Of a stretch of 29,320 nt of DNA, positions 1 to 7,439 are shown one piece after another. Every line of letters starts with the position of its first letter. Position 1 is the first letter of the stretch. A model generated the notes under the pieces. That model saw nothing but the letters and a program-made list of their open reading frames with translations. It was not told the DNA's origin and did no database searches. Position numbers and translations under genes: made by a program. Origin of the DNA: Firmicutes bacterium UBA5774 (GTDB lineage: Bacteria > Bacillota > Clostridia > Peptostreptococcales > Anaerovoracaceae); contig DIEM01000007.1 in NCBI GenBank assembly GCA_002418625.1, positions 13,554 through 42,873 of the forward strand, given 5' to 3'.

Positions 1-587
1 ATCCTCCCCTGGGCCTCGGTGACGGGGACCCGCTGCACGCGGTGAACGCCGCTTTCGTACTTTAGCCTCGAAAAAGCACCTTTGCCCTTGATGAGGATGA
101 TGGCTTCCTTGATGCCGCCTATTCCCGTGTCATTCATTTCCATCATCTCGGTTTTCCAGCCCCGTCGCTCCGCGTAGCGCATATACATCCTGAGAAGATC
201 CCCGCCAAAAAGCGCCGCTTCATCACCGCCCGTACCAGCCCTGATCTCCAGCAAAACATTCTTGTCGTCATTCGGATCCTTCGGCAGCAGCAGGAACTGA
301 AGCTCATTCCCAAGCGTTTCCACCCGCGCCTCCAGCTCGTTGTGTTCGGCCTTGACCATATCCCGCATCTCTTCGTCAAGGCTGCCGTCATTCAGCATTT
401 CCCTGACGCCGGCAAGATCGTCCGATGCCCTGCGGTATTCGCGGTACTTGTTGACGATCGGCTCCATCTCCGACATGTCTTTGATATATTTCTGAAATTC
501 GACCTGGTTGCTGATCACTGCGGGATCGGATACCTTAAGGCTCAATTCATCATATTTTGCCTGTATAAAATCGAGTTTGTCGTACAT
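1..587 (-). CDS. prfA: Peptide chain release factor 1 (RF-1), C-terminal part outside the window
   Basis: RF-1 recognises UAA and UAG in the ribosomal A site and triggers peptide release. About 195 residues are visible, starting MYDKLDFIQAKYDEL. They cover the helical N-terminal domain and the start of the next domain, including the family signature RAGTGGDEAALF and GVHRVQRVPVTEAQG. The catalytic GGQ loop would lie just past the left edge, so the gene is partial because of the window and there is no sign of damage. The ATG at 585-587 is preceded by GGAG about 9 nt upstream. In Clostridia prfA normally follows prmC; here rpmE and its terminator lie in between, so prfA probably needs its own promoter. 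Confidence 0.96.
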   Translation of the reverse strand, partial: MYDKLDFIQAKYDELSLKVSDPAVISNQVEFQKYIKDMSEMEPIVNKYREYRRASDDLAGVREMLNDGSLDEEMRDMVKAEHNELEARVETLGNELQFLLLPKDPNDDKNVLLEIRAGTGGDEAALFGGDLLRMYMRYAERRGWKTEMMEMNDTGIGGIKEAIILIKGKGAFSRLKYESGVHRVQRVPVTEAQGR

Positions 588-624
588 TGTTCTCAACTCC
601 CATAATATCTGTTTAATCCGAAAT

Positions 625-653
625 ATTATAACATAAAATATCCATATCTCATA
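625..653 (-). promoter_or_regulatory. Possible promoter of prfA
   Basis: Between the rpmE terminator and prfA the minus strand carries a perfect TATAAT (625-630). The matching -35 position (TATGAG, 648-653, 17-nt spacer) is poor. It is offered because prfA sits beyond a strong terminator and needs a transcription start. Confidence 0.3.
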
Positions 654-680
654 GCGATTTTGTATCGGGAAGCCATAAAA

Positions 681-707
681 AAAGCCGGAAAATACATTTC
701 CGGCTTT
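681..707 (-). terminator. Rho-independent terminator after rpmE
   Basis: The arms AAAGCCGGAAA and TTTCCGGCTTT form an 11-bp perfect stem with a 5-nt loop. On the minus strand the stem runs directly into a T tract. It starts 6 nt after the rpmE stop codon and separates rpmE from prfA. Confidence 0.88.
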
Positions 708-712
708 CTCTG

Positions 713-913
713 CTACTCCATGTTGAACTTTTTCTTGAATTTCTCAACGCGCCCGCCGCGGTTGATGAATTTCTGCTGCCCCGTAAAGAACGGATGACAG
801 GCGGAACAAACGTCCAGTCTCATCTCTTCTTTGAGCGACTTGGTTTCAAACGAATTGCCGCATGCGCAAGTGACCTTGCAGACCTTATAGTCTGGATGAA
901 TTCCTTCCTTCAT
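713..913 (-). CDS. rpmE: 50S ribosomal protein L31, zinc-binding form
   Basis: This is a 66-residue L31. It begins MKEGIHPDYKV and has the zinc-ligand arrangement of the C+ form: CACG near residue 18 and CSAC near residue 37. The typical HPFFTGQQKFINRGGRVEKF block follows. The ATG at 911-913 is chosen because AGAGGTG sits 6 nt upstream; an in-frame GTG three codons earlier lies inside that ribosome binding site. L31 sits at the bridge between ribosomal subunits. In many Clostridia rpmE directly follows rho; here it lies between prmC and prfA with its own promoter and terminator, forming a monocistronic unit. Confidence 0.96.
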   Translation of the reverse strand: MKEGIHPDYKVCKVTCACGNSFETKSLKEEMRLDVCSACHPFFTGQQKFINRGGRVEKFKKKFNME

Positions 914-979
914 GTTGTTCACCTCTTTTCAAATGATAGTATCTATCTGATTTCATACTAATTGCACGATAGCTATTAC

Positions 980-1008
980 ATAATAGCATAGGCTTTGGGC
1001 AGAAGCAA
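980..1008 (-). promoter_or_regulatory. rpmE: Sigma-A type promoter of rpmE
   Basis: On the minus strand TTGCTT (1003-1008) and TATTAT (980-985) are separated by exactly 17 nt, about 65 nt upstream of the rpmE start. The site lies in the prmC-rpmE gap and explains how rpmE can be expressed independently. Confidence 0.6.
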
Positions 1009-1021
1009 GTTTTTTTTGCCG

Positions 1022-2008
1022 TCATTTTTTCTCGATCGCTTCCCCTTCTATCGCTTCCGGTTTTCCCTCTTTCGCTTTCGATTCTTTGGCCTTCTTCGTT
1101 TTCTTCGCCGGTTTTCGCTCCGCTGCCGCAAGCCTGACCTTGACGACCCTGTCGAGGCCGGCGAGATCCTTCATGATTTCCGGCGCCGCGTACCGGCCGT
1201 CGTCTTCAATGATCCGGCGAAGGTCATCCGCCTGGTCAAAGCCGATCTCCAGCATCAGGAGACCTTCCTTTTTCAAATGCCTCGGAGCTTCGGACACGAT
1301 CCTCCTGTAAAAATCCAGACCATCCGTTCCTCCATCCAGCGCAATGAGCGGCTCGAACTCGACGATTTCCCGCTGAAGCCGCCGGACCTCCTCGGATTTT
1401 ATGTAGGGAGGGTTGGAAACGATCATATCAAATCGTCCTTTACCAAACGCACCTGTTTTGACAGGCCCGAACAAATCGCCCTGCACAAATTTGATCCTGC
1501 CGGCCAAACCGTAATCGGCCGCGTTCCGCCTGGCTGTCTCAAGGGCCTTCTTGCTGATGTCCGTTCCCTCGAGGCGCGCCTTCGGCAGATAATAGGCGAG
1601 GCTGACGCAAATCGCGCCGCTGCCGCAGCAAAGATCCAGTATATCGATATTCCCTCCGAGGAATCTTTTTTTCTCCGATGCGATCCTGATGGTCTCCTCG
1701 ACGAGCGTTTCGGTATCGGGTCTTGGGATCAGCACGTTCTGGTTGACTTTGAAGCTGATTCCCATGAATTCCTGGGTCCCTGTTATATATGGGACAGGAA
1801 CGCCCGCCGCCCTGATATCGATGATCTCAAAATAAGCCTCACAGCGCTTGTCATCCAGGTCATCGGAATAATGAGCGAAAATGAAGCTGCGGTCGACTTG
1901 CAGATAGTGGGACAGCAACACCTCCGCGTCGAGCTTGGGGGTTCCGCAGCCGGCCATCTCGAGCCGTTTGGTGGCGATGCCGATAACATCCTTCAGTACT
2001 AGCGCCAT
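1022..2008 (-). CDS. prmC: Release factor glutamine N5-methyltransferase PrmC (HemK) with a Lys-rich tail
   Basis: PrmC methylates the glutamine of the GGQ loop of RF-1 and RF-2 using S-adenosylmethionine. The 328-residue protein has the helical N-terminal domain (about 1-85), the PRPDTE motif at 95-100, the SAM-binding DLCCGSGAI at 125-133 and the diagnostic NPPY at 199-202. A ribosome binding site AAGGAG lies 9 nt before the ATG. The last ~32 residues (from about 297) form a low-complexity Lys/Ala/Glu tail beyond the conserved fold; PrmC is usually around 280-290 residues. It lies downstream of the DUF1385 gene (55 nt) in the rho block and upstream of its substrate gene prfA. Confidence 0.95.
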   Translation of the reverse strand: MALVLKDVIGIATKRLEMAGCGTPKLDAEVLLSHYLQVDRSFIFAHYSDDLDDKRCEAYFEIIDIRAAGVPVPYITGTQEFMGISFKVNQNVLIPRPDTETLVEETIRIASEKKRFLGGNIDILDLCCGSGAICVSLAYYLPKARLEGTDISKKALETARRNAADYGLAGRIKFVQGDLFGPVKTGAFGKGRFDMIVSNPPYIKSEEVRRLQREIVEFEPLIALDGGTDGLDFYRRIVSEAPRHLKKEGLLMLEIGFDQADDLRRIIEDDGRYAAPEIMKDLAGLDRVVKVRLAAAERKPAKKTKKAKESKAKEGKPEAIEGEAIEKK

Positions 2009-2063
2009 GGTCGTGGACTCCTTGCAGTTTAAAATTTATCGTTATGACCAGCCGGCGATATGC

Positions 2064-3149
2064 TCAGCCGGCGATTCCCCGGATCCCATCCGCCTTCGCA
2101 ATGCCGCCGGTCTCCGGCGCGTTGTCGAATGCCGCCGTCCGGGGCGCAGCCTTTTCATTATCCCAAAGCTCCAGCCGTCCGGGTTCAAGCTCGAATTTTC
2201 CGAAGGCTTCCGGTTCCTGGCTTGTGTTCAGCACGGCTTTCATGGAAACGATCGCGACCTCCAGCTGCTTTTCGTCCGGCTCCTTCGTGGTCAGCTTCTG
2301 CAGCGCGAGTCCCGGCAGGCTTAAAATCTTGACGAGCCAGGAATCGCTGCGTCCGGCCCATCTGAGCAGCTCGTAGGACAGTCCCGCGATCAGCGGGATC
2401 AGGAGCAGTCTCGAAGTGATACGCCATACGAGGTCCGGCCATCCCAGAAGCGAAAACAGCAGCAGGCTGATGACCATGACGAACATAAGGAAGCTTGTGC
2501 CGCATCTTGGATGAAGCGGCGCATATGCCTTGCAGTTCTCAGGAGTCAGCGGCAGGCCGTTTTCATAGCAGTGTATCGTTTTATGCTCGGCGCCGTGAAA
2601 TTCAAAGACACGGCGAATATCCTTCATCCTTGCGATCAGAACGACATAGGCAACAAAAAGCACGATCCTGAAAACACCTTCCAGAAGATTGAGCGCGATT
2701 TCGTTTGTCGTAATAAGCTGGAATATATTGACTGCTGCAGTCGGGAATATAATAAATATCCCTATTGTGAACACGAGCGCCAAAATGACCGAAAAATACA
2801 GCATGACGTCCATGGCGCCCTTGGCTCCGAAACGCTTTTCAAGCCAAATCGTGAACCGGTCCTTTTCCATTTCCGTATCGTATTCCTCCAGGACCTCCGC
2901 CGAATACATCAGTGTCTTCGTGCCGGTGACGAGCGAGCTCATGAACGCAACGACGCCCCTCATGACGGGCACCTTCATCCATTTGCTCTGCGCAGGGATC
3001 CTGTCGATCTTGACATGCATGCCGCCGTCGGGCTTCCGCACCGTCACAGCCATCCTGTCCGCGCCCTTCATCATGATGCCCTCAAGCACGGCTTGACCGC
3101 CGATCTTGGTGGGGCAGGCGCTCTTAATGAAAATTTTATTCAGATCCAT
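2064..3149 (-). CDS. DUF1385 family integral membrane protein
   Basis: This 361-residue protein contains the family hallmarks IGGQAVLEGIMMKG near the N-terminus (about 17-29) and EFHGAEHKTIHCYENG at about 183-198, followed by HPRCGTSFLM. Hydrophobic segments near 113-140, 157-175, 219-236 and 245-264 suggest four membrane helices. The last ~45 residues are polar and acidic. The conserved His/Glu/Cys residues resemble a metal site, but the biochemical role is not established to my knowledge. AGAGGT lies 8 nt before the ATG. The gene follows rho by 16 nt and is almost certainly cotranscribed with it, the usual context of this family in Firmicutes. Confidence 0.9.
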   Translation of the reverse strand: MDLNKIFIKSACPTKIGGQAVLEGIMMKGADRMAVTVRKPDGGMHVKIDRIPAQSKWMKVPVMRGVVAFMSSLVTGTKTLMYSAEVLEEYDTEMEKDRFTIWLEKRFGAKGAMDVMLYFSVILALVFTIGIFIIFPTAAVNIFQLITTNEIALNLLEGVFRIVLFVAYVVLIARMKDIRRVFEFHGAEHKTIHCYENGLPLTPENCKAYAPLHPRCGTSFLMFVMVISLLLFSLLGWPDLVWRITSRLLLIPLIAGLSYELLRWAGRSDSWLVKILSLPGLALQKLTTKEPDEKQLEVAIVSMKAVLNTSQEPEAFGKFELEPGRLELWDNEKAAPRTAAFDNAPETGGIAKADGIRGIAG

Positions 3150-3165
3150 TCTTTACCTCTTTGGT

Positions 3166-4968
3166 TTACCCGAAATCCCTGCTCTCATCAAGCTTGATTT
3201 TTTTGATCAGCTGGATGAATTCGGCGTTATTTCTTGTTTGCGATAGATAATCAATGATCGCTTCAGTGGTTTCCTGGGTGCCGCGGTTGGCCATAGCCCT
3301 TCGCATGGTCCAGATCGCGCCCAGCTCTTCCTGATTCATCAGCAGATCCTCGTGTCTCGTGCCGGACTTGTTCAGGCTGATGGCGGGGAATATCCTCTTT
3401 TCGGACAGCTTCCTGTCAAGATGGAGCTCCATGTTGCCGGTCCCCTTGAATTCCTCGAATATGACGTCGTCCATCCTGCTTCCTGTCTCGACGAGCGCCG
3501 TCGCCAGGATCGTGATGCTTCCACCTTCTTCCATTTTCCTGGCCGCGCCGAAAAATTTCTTCGGCTTGTGCAGCGCACCGGGGTCCAGGCCTCCGGACAA
3601 TGTCCTGCCCGTCGGTGGTATGACAAGGTTGTACGCGCGCGCTAGCCTTGTGATGCTGTCCAGAAGGATCACCACGTCCTTGCCGTGCTCGACGAGTCTC
3701 TGGGCCCTCGCAAGGACCATTTCCGCTACTTTGACATGGTTGTTCGGCAGTTCGTCGAAGGTGGAGTAGATGACTTCGCCCTTGATGGACCTTTTCATGT
3801 CCGTCACTTCCTCGGGCCGCTCGTCGACGAGCAGTACGATCAGATTTATTTCAGGGTTGTTTTTCTCAATGCTGTTGGCGACCTTTTTAAGCAGTGTTGT
3901 CTTTCCTGCCTTTGGCGGCGCTACGATAAGTCCGCGCTGTCCTTTTCCGATCGGCGCCACAAGGTCGATAAGCCGCATCGACAGCTCAGTGGTCCCCATT
4001 TCAAGGGATATTCTCTCCCTTGGGAATATCGGCGTCAGAGAGTCAAAATCAGGCCTTCTGATGGCGACTCCCGGTTCGTCTCCGTTGACTTCATTCACAT
4101 ATAAAAGCGCGCCGAAACGTTCGCCCTCATTCGGCTTGCGAATGATGCCCCTTATTTTATCGCCTGTTTTCAAATTGAATCTTCTGATCTGGGCGGGAGA
4201 AACATAGACATCCTGATCGCTTGTCAGGAAATTATGGAAACGGAGGAATCCGAATCCGCCCTCCGCTATTTCAAGAAGTCCTTCAACAGACGGCCTGTCC
4301 TCTTCCCTGGGATGGGCGGGCTTCTTGTCTCCGCTCTGCGGCTTGCCTGCAGATTCTCTATCCGCGGCGCCTTCGGAGCCTTCAGAGCCTTTCGGCGCGC
4401 CTGCGCCTGTCGCAATCGTTGCAGCCGCTGCGGTTGTCGCGGTTGTCGCGGTCTTTGCGGCCTCGCTCCCTTCAGCCTGCGGCCGGGCTTTCGCCGCCGT
4501 CGCCGGCTTTTTTTCGACCGGCATTCCTGCTTTGGCCTCGGTAGCCGGTTTTTTTTCAACCGCCGCTCCTGCTTTGGCCTCGGTCGCCGGTTTTTTTTCG
4601 ACCGTTGCTCCTGCTTTGGCCTCGGTCGCCGACGCTTCAACAGCAGGCGCCGTTACAGGCTCTTTCTCTGCAGGCCTTGAAGCCGGGCCGGTTCCGGCGT
4701 CCGGCGCCGTTGCCTCCGCCTCTTCCTTTTTCCTGGGCGGCCTTCCCCGCGGCGCCTTCGGCCCTTGTCCAGCCTGAGCTTCCACAGGCCGTTCCAGCTC
4801 GGCGGAAGGCGCCTGCGCCTTCACCTTTTCATTTTCAGCCTCAAGCCCGGCTATCAAAGCTGTGACCAGCTCATCTTTCTTCATTTTTTCGAAGCCGGGA
4901 AGTCCAAATACCTTCGCGATCTCGCGAAGCTCGGCGACTTTCTTGCTTCTGATTATTTCTTTGTCCAT
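3166..4968 (-). CDS. rho: Transcription termination factor Rho with a long low-complexity insertion
   Basis: Rho is a hexameric RNA-dependent ATPase that terminates transcription. In this 600-residue protein the Rho_N helical domain is at 1-45, the cold-shock RNA-binding domain at about 226-300 and the RecA-like ATPase from about 335 on. The ATPase has Walker A PPKAGKTT (351-358), the Walker B strand VVILLDSITR and the Q/R-loop region PPTGRTLSGG. Between Rho_N and the RNA-binding domain lies a ~180-residue Ala/Lys/Glu/Thr-rich insertion. It includes three tandem 14-residue repeats (TEAKAGATVEKKPA-like, about 115-157) and an Ala/Thr run. The ATPase motifs are intact, so the enzyme should be active. 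Comparable insertions are known in Rho of high-GC Gram-positives, where they are reported to affect RNA binding. Confidence 0.96.
   Translation of the reverse strand: MDKEIIRSKKVAELREIAKVFGLPGFEKMKKDELVTALIAGLEAENEKVKAQAPSAELERPVEAQAGQGPKAPRGRPPRKKEEAEATAPDAGTGPASRPAEKEPVTAPAVEASATEAKAGATVEKKPATEAKAGAAVEKKPATEAKAGMPVEKKPATAAKARPQAEGSEAAKTATTATTAAAATIATGAGAPKGSEGSEGAADRESAGKPQSGDKKPAHPREEDRPSVEGLLEIAEGGFGFLRFHNFLTSDQDVYVSPAQIRRFNLKTGDKIRGIIRKPNEGERFGALLYVNEVNGDEPGVAIRRPDFDSLTPIFPRERISLEMGTTELSMRLIDLVAPIGKGQRGLIVAPPKAGKTTLLKKVANSIEKNNPEINLIVLLVDERPEEVTDMKRSIKGEVIYSTFDELPNNHVKVAEMVLARAQRLVEHGKDVVILLDSITRLARAYNLVIPPTGRTLSGGLDPGALHKPKKFFGAARKMEEGGSITILATALVETGSRMDDVIFEEFKGTGNMELHLDRKLSEKRIFPAISLNKSGTRHEDLLMNQEELGAIWTMRRAMANRGTQETTEAIIDYLSQTRNNAEFIQLIKKIKLDESRDFG
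4502..4627 (-). repeat. Three tandem 42-bp repeats inside rho
   Basis: Units at 4502-4543, 4544-4585 and 4586-4627 differ at only a few positions. Each encodes a 14-residue Lys/Glu/Ala unit of the disordered Rho insertion. Each carries a run of seven or eight T on the plus strand (Lys-Lys codons), so slippage or unit loss or gain is plausible. Confidence 0.92.
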
Positions 4969-5052
4969 ATCCCCAGTTCTCCTCTGCTCTCATCTCCGCA
5001 ATTGAATTGATTCCCCATATGTCCGTCATCCGGCAATCATGCCATATCCCCT

Positions 5053-6081
5053 CTAAAGTCCGAAAAAATTGCCCAGCCAGTTAAAAAATCCGCTTTCCTC
5101 TTCCTGCTCAGTGTCCGCATCCGCATCCCCGGTCTCCGCCGCTTCGCCTTCCGCAGCTTCGTCAGGCTGTATCGAATAGATCTCATTGATTATTTCCGCA
5201 GTATCTCCCGTGTCGGCAAACCAGAAGGAGGCTCCTTCCGCATTTTGCGGAACGCCCGGCAACATATACGTGCTGATGGCTTCGCCTTTGAGCCCCACCG
5301 CTTTCGTCGCGATCTTGGTCGCCACGCCGACCGATATATCAGAATCGACATTTTCAATAATGGTCGCTGTGACTGTCGCCAATTTCAGGCTGAGCATCTG
5401 CCTGAAAGCGGACTTCATGAATTCCTGCTGCGCCTTGATCCGTCCTATATCCCCTTCAGGATAGCCATGCCTGTATCTCAGGAACTGGACCGCATGCTCC
5501 CCGTCCAGGATCTGTTCTCCCTCGGGTATATCGATGACTAGCGGGGGTTTGTCATAAGGATCCCTGTATTTCATATGGAAAGGGATATCCATCGGAACCC
5601 CGCCCATGGAATCGACGATATTGGCGACTCCATCGTAGTCGATCATCGCGTAATAGTGGATCGGCATGCCCAGAAGCAAGTCGCTGACCGCGGTCGCCGT
5701 ACCCAGGATCCCGTCGCTGTGATAGATTGCGTTGATTTTTTTGCTGGCCGCGTCCCTATAGCCGGGTCTGGGATAATATGTATCTCTGGGAACAGAAATA
5801 ATATCGACATGCTGCGCCTTCAAATCATAACTGACAAGCATCAGCGTATCGGTCATCTTCTTGTTGGAGCCCACCAGCAGAACATTGACACGCCGGCTAT
5901 CCCGGAACGCCTCGAAAAACGGGCTGTTTTCATCAACCAGAGCAGGCATTTCCTCCATCAGATTTTCTTCGCCGCCGAAAATCTGGATCTCGCTAACATT
6001 TTGAAAAAGGAGTCTTGTTGGAATAAAGAGAAGTGTCAGCAGCAGAAAAGCCGTGACGAAATACTTCAAAAATATTTTCAT
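5053..6081 (-). CDS. LytR-CpsA-Psr (LCP) family cell-wall glycopolymer transferase, copy 1
   Basis: LCP enzymes transfer undecaprenyl-linked glycopolymers to peptidoglycan outside the membrane. The 342-residue protein starts with one membrane helix (about 5-25). The LCP domain follows, with VLLVGSN (67-73), MTDTLML (76-82), SVPRDTYY (96-103), KINAIYHSDG (115-124), GGVPMDIP (160-167) and the FLRYRHG...DIGRIKAQQEFM block (200-222), which supplies the conserved Arg residues of the active site. The C-terminus is a Glu/Asp-rich linker ending in FFNWLGNFFGL, a short amphipathic stretch that could touch the membrane. A weak AAAGG lies about 12 nt before the ATG. It is a close paralogue of the gene upstream (6226-7314) and probably arose by tandem duplication. 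Confidence 0.93.
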   Translation of the reverse strand: MKIFLKYFVTAFLLLTLLFIPTRLLFQNVSEIQIFGGEENLMEEMPALVDENSPFFEAFRDSRRVNVLLVGSNKKMTDTLMLVSYDLKAQHVDIISVPRDTYYPRPGYRDAASKKINAIYHSDGILGTATAVSDLLLGMPIHYYAMIDYDGVANIVDSMGGVPMDIPFHMKYRDPYDKPPLVIDIPEGEQILDGEHAVQFLRYRHGYPEGDIGRIKAQQEFMKSAFRQMLSLKLATVTATIIENVDSDISVGVATKIATKAVGLKGEAISTYMLPGVPQNAEGASFWFADTGDTAEIINEIYSIQPDEAAEGEAAETGDADADTEQEEESGFFNWLGNFFGL

Positions 6082-6225
6082 ATATGGATAATGACCTTTC
6101 TTGTCGGTTTTCTATCTAACTATGGTTTATTTTATACCCTTTAAACAAAAAAATATATAGGAAATTTTCATTCCCCATATATTTTATTAGTCATAATGCT
6201 CAATTTATGCTTATTTTAAGCCGAA

Positions 6226-7314
6226 TCACTCCGCCAAGGCATCCTCAGGCGGCTCGATCGAATATATCTCCGTCAGGATCCCGCCGATGGCCTCGTCGTC
6301 GGCAAACCAATAGGATGCTCCATCAACGGTCTCGGCTTCTCCGGGAAGCAAATATGTCGTGATGCTTTCCCTGTCGATGCCGACAGCTTTAGTCGCCAGT
6401 TTTGTGGCCATGCCCAGCGTTATGTCGGAATCCACATTTTCAAGGACCGTCTTTGCGACGGTTGGCAGCTGAAGCCCCAGCGCCTGGGCGAATGCCGACT
6501 TCATGAATTTCTGCTGCGCTTTGACGCGCCCGATGTCGCCATCCGGGTAGCCGTGCCTGAATCTCAGGAACTGTATGGCATGCTCACCGTCCAGGACCTG
6601 ATAGCCCTCAGCGAGATCTATGCGCAAAGGAGGCTTGTCATAAGGATCGTTATAGACCATATGGAAAGGAATATCCATCGGAACGCCACCCATGGAATCC
6701 ACGATGTTGGCGACGCCTTCATAATCGATCATTGCATAATAATGGATCGGCATGCCATAGAGGATCTCGCTGACCGCTTTAGCCGATCCGAGGGCTTTGT
6801 CGCTGTTGTATATTGCGTTGATTTTCTTTGCCGCCGGGCTGTCATGGCCGGCTCTGGGATAATAGGTGTCGCGGGGGATGGATATGAGATCCACATGCTG
6901 CGCTTTCATATCATAACTGACAAGGATCATCGTGTCGGTCATGCCGTGATTGGATCCCATCAGCAGCACATTGACCCTCTTCGCATCCTTGAAAGCCTGG
7001 AAAAAAATACTTTCTTCATCAACGAGCGTCGGCATGCTTTTCATGAGGTTCTCTTCGCCGCTGAATATATCGATATTTGAAACGCTCGCGAACATGACCC
7101 GGGTAGGCACCAGAATGATCGTCATGATCAGAAAGGCTGCAGTGAAATGCCGCATGAATGTTGCGATATGCGATTGTTTCGCTTTTTTTCTCTCTTTTAT
7201 GCCAGCCGATGCGTTTACGCTTCCCGGATTTTCCGGGCAGTGCGTTCCGGCCGTTCCATTATCCTGAGGGTTTGATTTTCTGCCGGCTCTGCCGCCGGTC
7301 CGGATCGTTGTCAT
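6226..7314 (-). CDS. LytR-CpsA-Psr (LCP) family cell-wall glycopolymer transferase, copy 2
   Basis: This 362-residue paralogue of the gene at 5053-6081 aligns over almost the whole LCP domain, with RVNVLLMGSN, SIPRDTYYPR, KINAIYNSDK, SMGGVPMDIPFHM and FLRFRHGYPDGDIGRVKAQQ. It differs at the ends. A ~53-residue polar, basic cytoplasmic extension precedes the membrane helix (about 57-75), and the acidic tail and aromatic C-terminus of copy 1 are missing. AAGGAG lies 5 nt before the ATG, so the longer start is supported. A structured leader precedes it. Its substrate polymer is not shown, but a polymerase/ligase and a sugar dehydratase gene lie in the same window. Confidence 0.93.
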   Translation of the reverse strand: MTTIRTGGRAGRKSNPQDNGTAGTHCPENPGSVNASAGIKERKKAKQSHIATFMRHFTAAFLIMTIILVPTRVMFASVSNIDIFSGEENLMKSMPTLVDEESIFFQAFKDAKRVNVLLMGSNHGMTDTMILVSYDMKAQHVDLISIPRDTYYPRAGHDSPAAKKINAIYNSDKALGSAKAVSEILYGMPIHYYAMIDYEGVANIVDSMGGVPMDIPFHMVYNDPYDKPPLRIDLAEGYQVLDGEHAIQFLRFRHGYPDGDIGRVKAQQKFMKSAFAQALGLQLPTVAKTVLENVDSDITLGMATKLATKAVGIDRESITTYLLPGEAETVDGASYWFADDEAIGGILTEIYSIEPPEDALAE

Positions 7315-7333
7315 CGAAACTCCTTACAGTTAT

Positions 7334-7395
7334 GCCCCGTTGGGCTTTTGACCAGGATCGCCCTACCGCCCGAAGACGGCAAGGCGTCAGGTCCC
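7334..7395 (-). ncRNA. Compact structured 5' leader upstream of LCP copy 2 (unassigned)
   Basis: Read on the minus strand, GACC (7390-7393) can pair with GGTC (7350-7353). This encloses an 11-bp hairpin (7360-7385) closed by a cUUCGg tetraloop. After AAAA comes a second hairpin GCCC-AACG-GGGC (7334-7345), then the AAGGAG site. The GCCC strand could alternatively pair with GGGC at the base of the first hairpin, which would allow switching or a pseudoknot. I compared it from memory with c-di-GMP, c-di-AMP, SAM, FMN, preQ1 and T-box consensus cores and found no match. It could be a riboswitch, a protein-binding leader or simply a stable 5' end. Confidence 0.45.
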
Positions 7396-7439
7396 ATTTC
7401 ATTATTTCATCTTAATATGCACAATAATCTGCGCGCCTT

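Noticed and set aside
995..2002. A long open frame on the plus strand (335 codons) opposite prmC
   Set aside because: It is antisense to a well-supported prmC, is repetitive (Phe/Arg-rich start) and has no recognisable family or convincing ribosome binding site.
2511..3197. A 228-codon plus-strand frame opposite the DUF1385 gene
   Set aside because: It is the antisense shadow of a conserved membrane-protein gene and resembles no known protein.
7334..7395. Assignment of the LCP leader to a known riboswitch class (c-di-GMP, c-di-AMP, preQ1, SAM)
   Set aside because: The diagnostic core nucleotides of those classes, for example GCAAA plus GACGCAAAGCC for c-di-GMP-I, are not present.
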